NCBI RefSeq assembly: GCF_900129235.1 | Contig: NZ_FQUV01000010.1 | Span: 1-64,000, forward strand | Length of the DNA stretch: 64,000 nt | Origin: Litoreibacter ascidiaceicola | GTDB lineage: Bacteria > Pseudomonadota > Alphaproteobacteria > Rhodobacterales > Rhodobacteraceae | Reading direction: 5' to 3' | Shown: in pieces, positions 63,900 to 64,000 of the stretch | Layout: every line of letters starts with the position of its first letter | Numbering within the stretch: position 1 is the first letter of the stretch | Program-made: the position numbers and the translations under genes | Notes under the pieces: generated by a model | Told to the model about the DNA's origin: nothing | What the model saw: the letters and a program-made list of their open reading frames with translations, nothing else | Databases searched by the model: none

Positions 63900-64000
63900 T
63901 ACAATGCTACATTCACCCCCCCCCTGGAACGATCATTTTAAAAAATCCCTAGTTGTAGCTGATATGAGCGATTTTCGTGTTCCTTGAGGTACAAATCTGC

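Noticed and set aside
63916-63924. C9 homopolymer after the TPR lipoprotein
   Set aside because: It lies outside coding sequence and the promoter context is unknown because the window ends. No phase-variable gene can be named.

Overview
The window looks like a chromosomal segment of a marine alphaproteobacterium of the order Rhodobacterales (Roseobacter-type). The reasons are the gene content (a Cys-type formate dehydrogenase island with DUF3305/DUF3306 and TorD-like genes, a VPLPA-CTERM protein, RTX proteins), the fairly GC-rich and GTG-tolerant coding sequence, and tightly overlapping operons. No database search could be run, so family names come from reading motifs.

Region 1 (1-15.0 kb) is a formate oxidation island. 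A candidate molybdenum/tungsten-cofactor riboswitch precedes tupBCA, a tungstate ABC importer. Next come a block of small accessory and Fe-S assembly genes on the minus strand (a DUF6505-like protein, a biotin/lipoate-ligase-like protein, an Mrp/ApbC ATPase, a DUF6494-like protein), a secreted c-type cytochrome fused to what looks like a shrunken TupA-like domain, and a polyferredoxin. The plus-strand operon then carries DUF3305, DUF3306, a TorD-like chaperone, a tiny Tat-signal protein, the molybdopterin catalytic subunit (Cys in place of Sec), the four-cluster beta subunit, the cytochrome b gamma subunit and an unnamed 44-residue membrane peptide. Together these genes import the metal, fold and export the enzyme, and pass electrons from formate to the membrane.

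Region 2 (15.2-31.5 kb) is surface polysaccharide and secretion. It holds rfbCBDA for dTDP-L-rhamnose, a glycosyltransferase, two large RTX proteins (a beta-propeller-like protein and a subtilase) that share their C-terminal module, a KpsTEM-type capsule exporter, a RgpF/WbsX-type glycosyltransferase, a sulfotransferase-like protein and a methyltransferase.

Region 3 (31.5-33.4 kb) is a decayed, AT-richer stretch with gene fragments, including a nucleotidyltransferase C-terminus and a gene split by one in-frame stop.

Region 4 (33.4-50.8 kb) has GT-C, SGNH-like and glycosyltransferase genes. It then has the most unusual system in the window: a compact minus-strand operon PKS - glycosyltransferase - NRPS - phosphopantetheinyl transferase. 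The NRPS carries an N-terminal formyltransferase domain, a remnant condensation half-domain, and a luciferase-like monooxygenase domain inserted inside its adenylation domain. The PKS has the order KS-AT-KR-DH-ACP-TE. The four genes look self-sufficient for making, activating, releasing and perhaps glycosylating a small molecule. A VPLPA-CTERM protein with its own terminator lies just upstream.

Region 5 (50.9-64 kb) is a second exopolysaccharide locus of the exosortase-associated (PEP-CTERM/EPS) type. It has a methyltransferase, a GT-C protein, a polysaccharide deacetylase, a GT4 enzyme, GalE, a CpsD-like kinase, a Wzz/GumC-like chain-length protein, an ExeA-like ATPase, an initiating sugar transferase and a PrsT-like TPR lipoprotein. 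A perfect 13-bp inverted repeat lies in the divergent promoter region. The exosortase itself is not in the window.
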